7,071 nucleotides of DNA from CAZBBB01 sp964490005 (GTDB lineage: Bacteria > Planctomycetota > B15-G4): assembly GCA_964490005.1 (NCBI GenBank), contig CAZBBB010000133.1, positions 1 through 7,071 of the forward strand. The letters are read 5' to 3'. The translations under genes and the position numbers were made by a program. This document shows, piece by piece, positions 5,746 through 7,071 of the stretch (position 1 is the first letter of the stretch; the number at the start of each line of letters is the position of its first letter). The notes beneath the pieces were generated by a model. It did not search any database and had not been told where the DNA came from. It saw nothing but the letters and a program-made list of their open reading frames with translations.

Positions 5746-6504
5746 TCAGGCCTCCGCCGGGCGCGTGGTGCGCTGTTCGATGCGCTTCTCGTAGCGGGCG
5801 CCGCGCACGACGCGCTGCACGAAGATGCCCGGCACGTGGATCGCGTCGGGATCGAGCGCGCCGGTCGGCACGACCTGCTCGACCTCGGCGATCGTGATCG
5901 TCGCGGCCGTCGCCATCATCGGGTTGAAGTTGCGCGCCGTCCGGCGGAACACGAGGTTGCCGCTCTCGTCGGCCTTCCAGGCCTTCACCAGCGCGAAGTC
6001 GCCGCGCAGGGCCTGCTCGAGCACGTAGAGCTTGCCGCCGAACAGGCGCGTCTCCTTCTTCGGGCTGGTCTTCACGACCCTGCCGGAGGCGTCGTGGAGC
6101 ATCGGCAGCCCGCCCTCGGCGATCTGCGTGCCCACGCCCGTCGGCGTGTAGAAGGCGGGGATGCCGGCCCCGCCCGCGCGGATGCGCTCGGCGAAGGTGC
6201 CCTGCGGCACGAGCTCGACCTCGAGTTCGCCCGTCAGGAACTGCCGCTCGAAGTTGGCGTTCTCGCCCACGTAGGTCGAGACCATCTTGCGGATCTGGCG
6301 CGTGCGCAGCAGCAGGCCGAGCCCGAAGTCGTCGACGCCGCAGTTGTTCGAGACGACCGTCAGGTCCTTGACGCCGCGCGCGACGAGCGCGGCGATCAGG
6401 TTCTCGGGGATGCCGCACAGGCCGAAGCCGCCGGCGAGCAGCGTCGCGCCGTCGGGGATGTCGGCGACGGCCAGGTCGGCCGAGGCCACGAGCTTGCCGG
6501 GCAT
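5746..6504 (-). CDS. scoA: Succinyl-CoA:3-ketoacid CoA-transferase subunit A
   Basis: The alpha subunit of the same CoA-transferase, 252 residues, a normal length. The CoA-transferase family I signature is present as DGATLLAGGFGLCGIP (18-33). Other typical blocks are SNNCGVDDFGLGLLL (52-66), STYVGEN (76-82), GAGIPAFYTPTGVGT (112-126) and ARNFNPMMA (190-198). The ATG at 6504 is chosen because GGAGG at 6518-6514 is nine bases upstream; an in-frame GTG at 6510 would leave only three bases. The stop is three bases before the scoB ATG, so the two are co-transcribed and form one enzyme, usually a heterotetramer or heterodimer. A 65-base gap separates scoA from the upstream helical-repeat gene on the same strand; it holds only a weak -10-like TAAGGT (6537-6532), so a shared transcript is possible. 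Confidence 0.95.
   Translation of the reverse strand: MPGKLVASADLAVADIPDGATLLAGGFGLCGIPENLIAALVARGVKDLTVVSNNCGVDDFGLGLLLRTRQIRKMVSTYVGENANFERQFLTGELEVELVPQGTFAERIRAGGAGIPAFYTPTGVGTQIAEGGLPMLHDASGRVVKTSPKKETRLFGGKLYVLEQALRGDFALVKAWKADESGNLVFRRTARNFNPMMATAATITIAEVEQVVPTGALDPDAIHVPGIFVQRVVRGARYEKRIEQRTTRPAEA
5751..5755 (-). promoter_or_regulatory. Ribosome binding site of scoB
   Basis: On the minus strand GGAGG lies eight bases before the scoB ATG and inside the last codons of scoA, so scoB has its own initiation site despite the three-base intergenic spacing. Confidence 0.75.
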
Positions 6505-6513
6505 GCGCACTGT

Positions 6514-6518
6514 CCTCC
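6514..6518 (-). promoter_or_regulatory. Ribosome binding site of scoA
   Basis: On the minus strand GGAGG lies nine bases before the ATG at 6504-6502 and only three before the GTG at 6510-6508. It therefore decides for the ATG. Confidence 0.75.
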
Positions 6519-6569
6519 GGGCGGGCGGGACACCTTACCGCAGGGCGCCTTCCCCCGGCACCTCGCCGC

Positions 6570-7071
6570 TCAATACGGCCCGCGCTCCTCGCGCTCGAGC
6601 AGCGCGCGGCGCTCGTCGTCGGCGTTTGCCTGCAGGGCGTCGAGTGCGCGTCGTCCGCGCACGGCCAGCACGCCGATGGCCGCCGGCGCGTCCACGCGGT
6701 GCGCGAGGCGCAACGCGATCAGGCACTGGTCGAAGGCGTCGGCCCAGCGGCGCAGGCCCTCGAGGTCGGCGGCCAGCGCGGCCGTCGCGAGCAGTTGCGC
6801 GCGCGCGTCGTCGAGCGCGCGCGCCAGGGCCGCGGCGCGCGCGTGCTCGGCGGCCGCGTCCTGCCAGGCGCCCGCGAGCGCCAGGTCGTCGCCGAGCGCC
6901 TGGCGCACGGCGAGCTGCAGCGGGCGCCCCAGCCGGTCGTCGACGAGCGTGAGCGAGAGGCGCGCCTGCCGTTCGGCCGCCGCGGCCTCGGCGTGACGGC
7001 CCGACAGCCGCAGGGCCGCGGCGCGCACGTGGTGCCGCTCGGCCTCGACGAGCGCCCGCTCGTCCGGGCCG
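6570..7071 (-). CDS. Helical-repeat protein, C-terminal part (partial)
   Basis: The frame is open from the right edge and stops with TGA at 6572-6570, giving about 167 residues. The sequence is dominated by Ala, Leu, Arg, Glu and Asp in amphipathic helices, with alternating pairs such as RHAEAAAAERQARLSL and ADAFDQCLIALRLAHR spaced like tetratricopeptide-type repeats. Predicted helix pairs run through nearly the whole piece, and the end is a charged tail (DDERRALLEREERGPY). A GTG at 7028 could be called a start, but the same frame continues upstream with ordinary helical sequence (ERALVEAERHH), so the gene almost certainly extends past the window. The N-terminal domain that would define the function is missing; regulators, kinases and scaffold proteins all carry such tails. 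It is on the same strand as scoAB, 65 bases upstream. Confidence 0.65.
   Translation of the reverse strand, partial: GPDERALVEAERHHVRAAALRLSGRHAEAAAAERQARLSLTLVDDRLGRPLQLAVRQALGDDLALAGAWQDAAAEHARAAALARALDDARAQLLATAALAADLEGLRRWADAFDQCLIALRLAHRVDAPAAIGVLAVRGRRALDALQANADDERRALLEREERGPY

Noticed and set aside
6505..6510. GTG at 6510 as the scoA start
   Set aside because: It is only three bases from the GGAGG; the ATG two codons later has ideal spacing.
6532..6537. TAAGGT on the minus strand as a scoA promoter -10 box
   Set aside because: The sequence at the -35 distance (GTGCCG) matches only three of six bases, so I do not list it as a promoter.
5227..6996. Plus-strand open frame of about 589 codons opposite scoA and scoB
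   Set aside because: It is antisense to two strongly recognised enzymes, reads through the N gap, and has the His/Asp/Ala/Arg-rich composition of an antisense shadow.

Overview
The window is a very GC-rich stretch of a bacterial chromosome made of ordinary-looking housekeeping and metabolic genes, densely packed on both strands, plus one strange secreted protein. The lipopolysaccharide-export permeases LptF and LptG imply an outer membrane, so the host is probably a Gram-negative diderm. The ribosomal protein bL28 carries two CxxC pairs and an ARRG...KGGIG...TG insertion between its N-terminal segment and its RRFKPN segment. From memory this resembles planctomycete-type bL28 more than the proteobacterial form, so Planctomycetota is my leading but unproven guess. 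A run of ten N bases marks this as a draft assembly.

Layout, left to right. Positions 1-82 probably hold the last codons of an upstream plus-strand gene that overlaps lptF by ATGA. lptF (79-1149) and lptG (1146-2219) follow as a translationally coupled pair (GTGA overlap) encoding the two membrane subunits of the LPS exporter. A GC-rich hairpin and a promoter-like sequence precede rpmB (2337-2588, zinc-type bL28). Convergent to rpmB is a 530-residue secreted protein of unknown function (2604-4196, minus) with a signal peptide, a dense Trp/Gly/Tyr core and a long Pro/Ala/Ser tail. A 227-base divergent intergenic region then leads to a yceH/DUF480 gene (4424-5098, plus), which seems to lack a ribosome binding site and may be leaderless. 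Its end overlaps, tail to tail, the end of scoB.

scoB (5085-5742) and scoA (5746-6504), both minus, encode the two subunits of succinyl-CoA:3-ketoacid CoA-transferase and are separated by only three bases. The ten N bases lie inside scoB and break its reading frame. The flanking protein sequence shows that a gap of 9 bases (or 9 plus a multiple of 3) would restore a normal 218-residue protein, so this is an assembly artefact and not a pseudogene. At the right edge is the C-terminal part of an Ala/Leu/Arg-rich helical-repeat protein (6570-7071, minus) that continues beyond the window.

I see no CRISPR array, insertion sequence, tRNA, rRNA, phage or defence module here. The most novel item is the tryptophan-rich secreted protein; the possibly leaderless yceH start and the gap-induced frame break are the other points worth checking.
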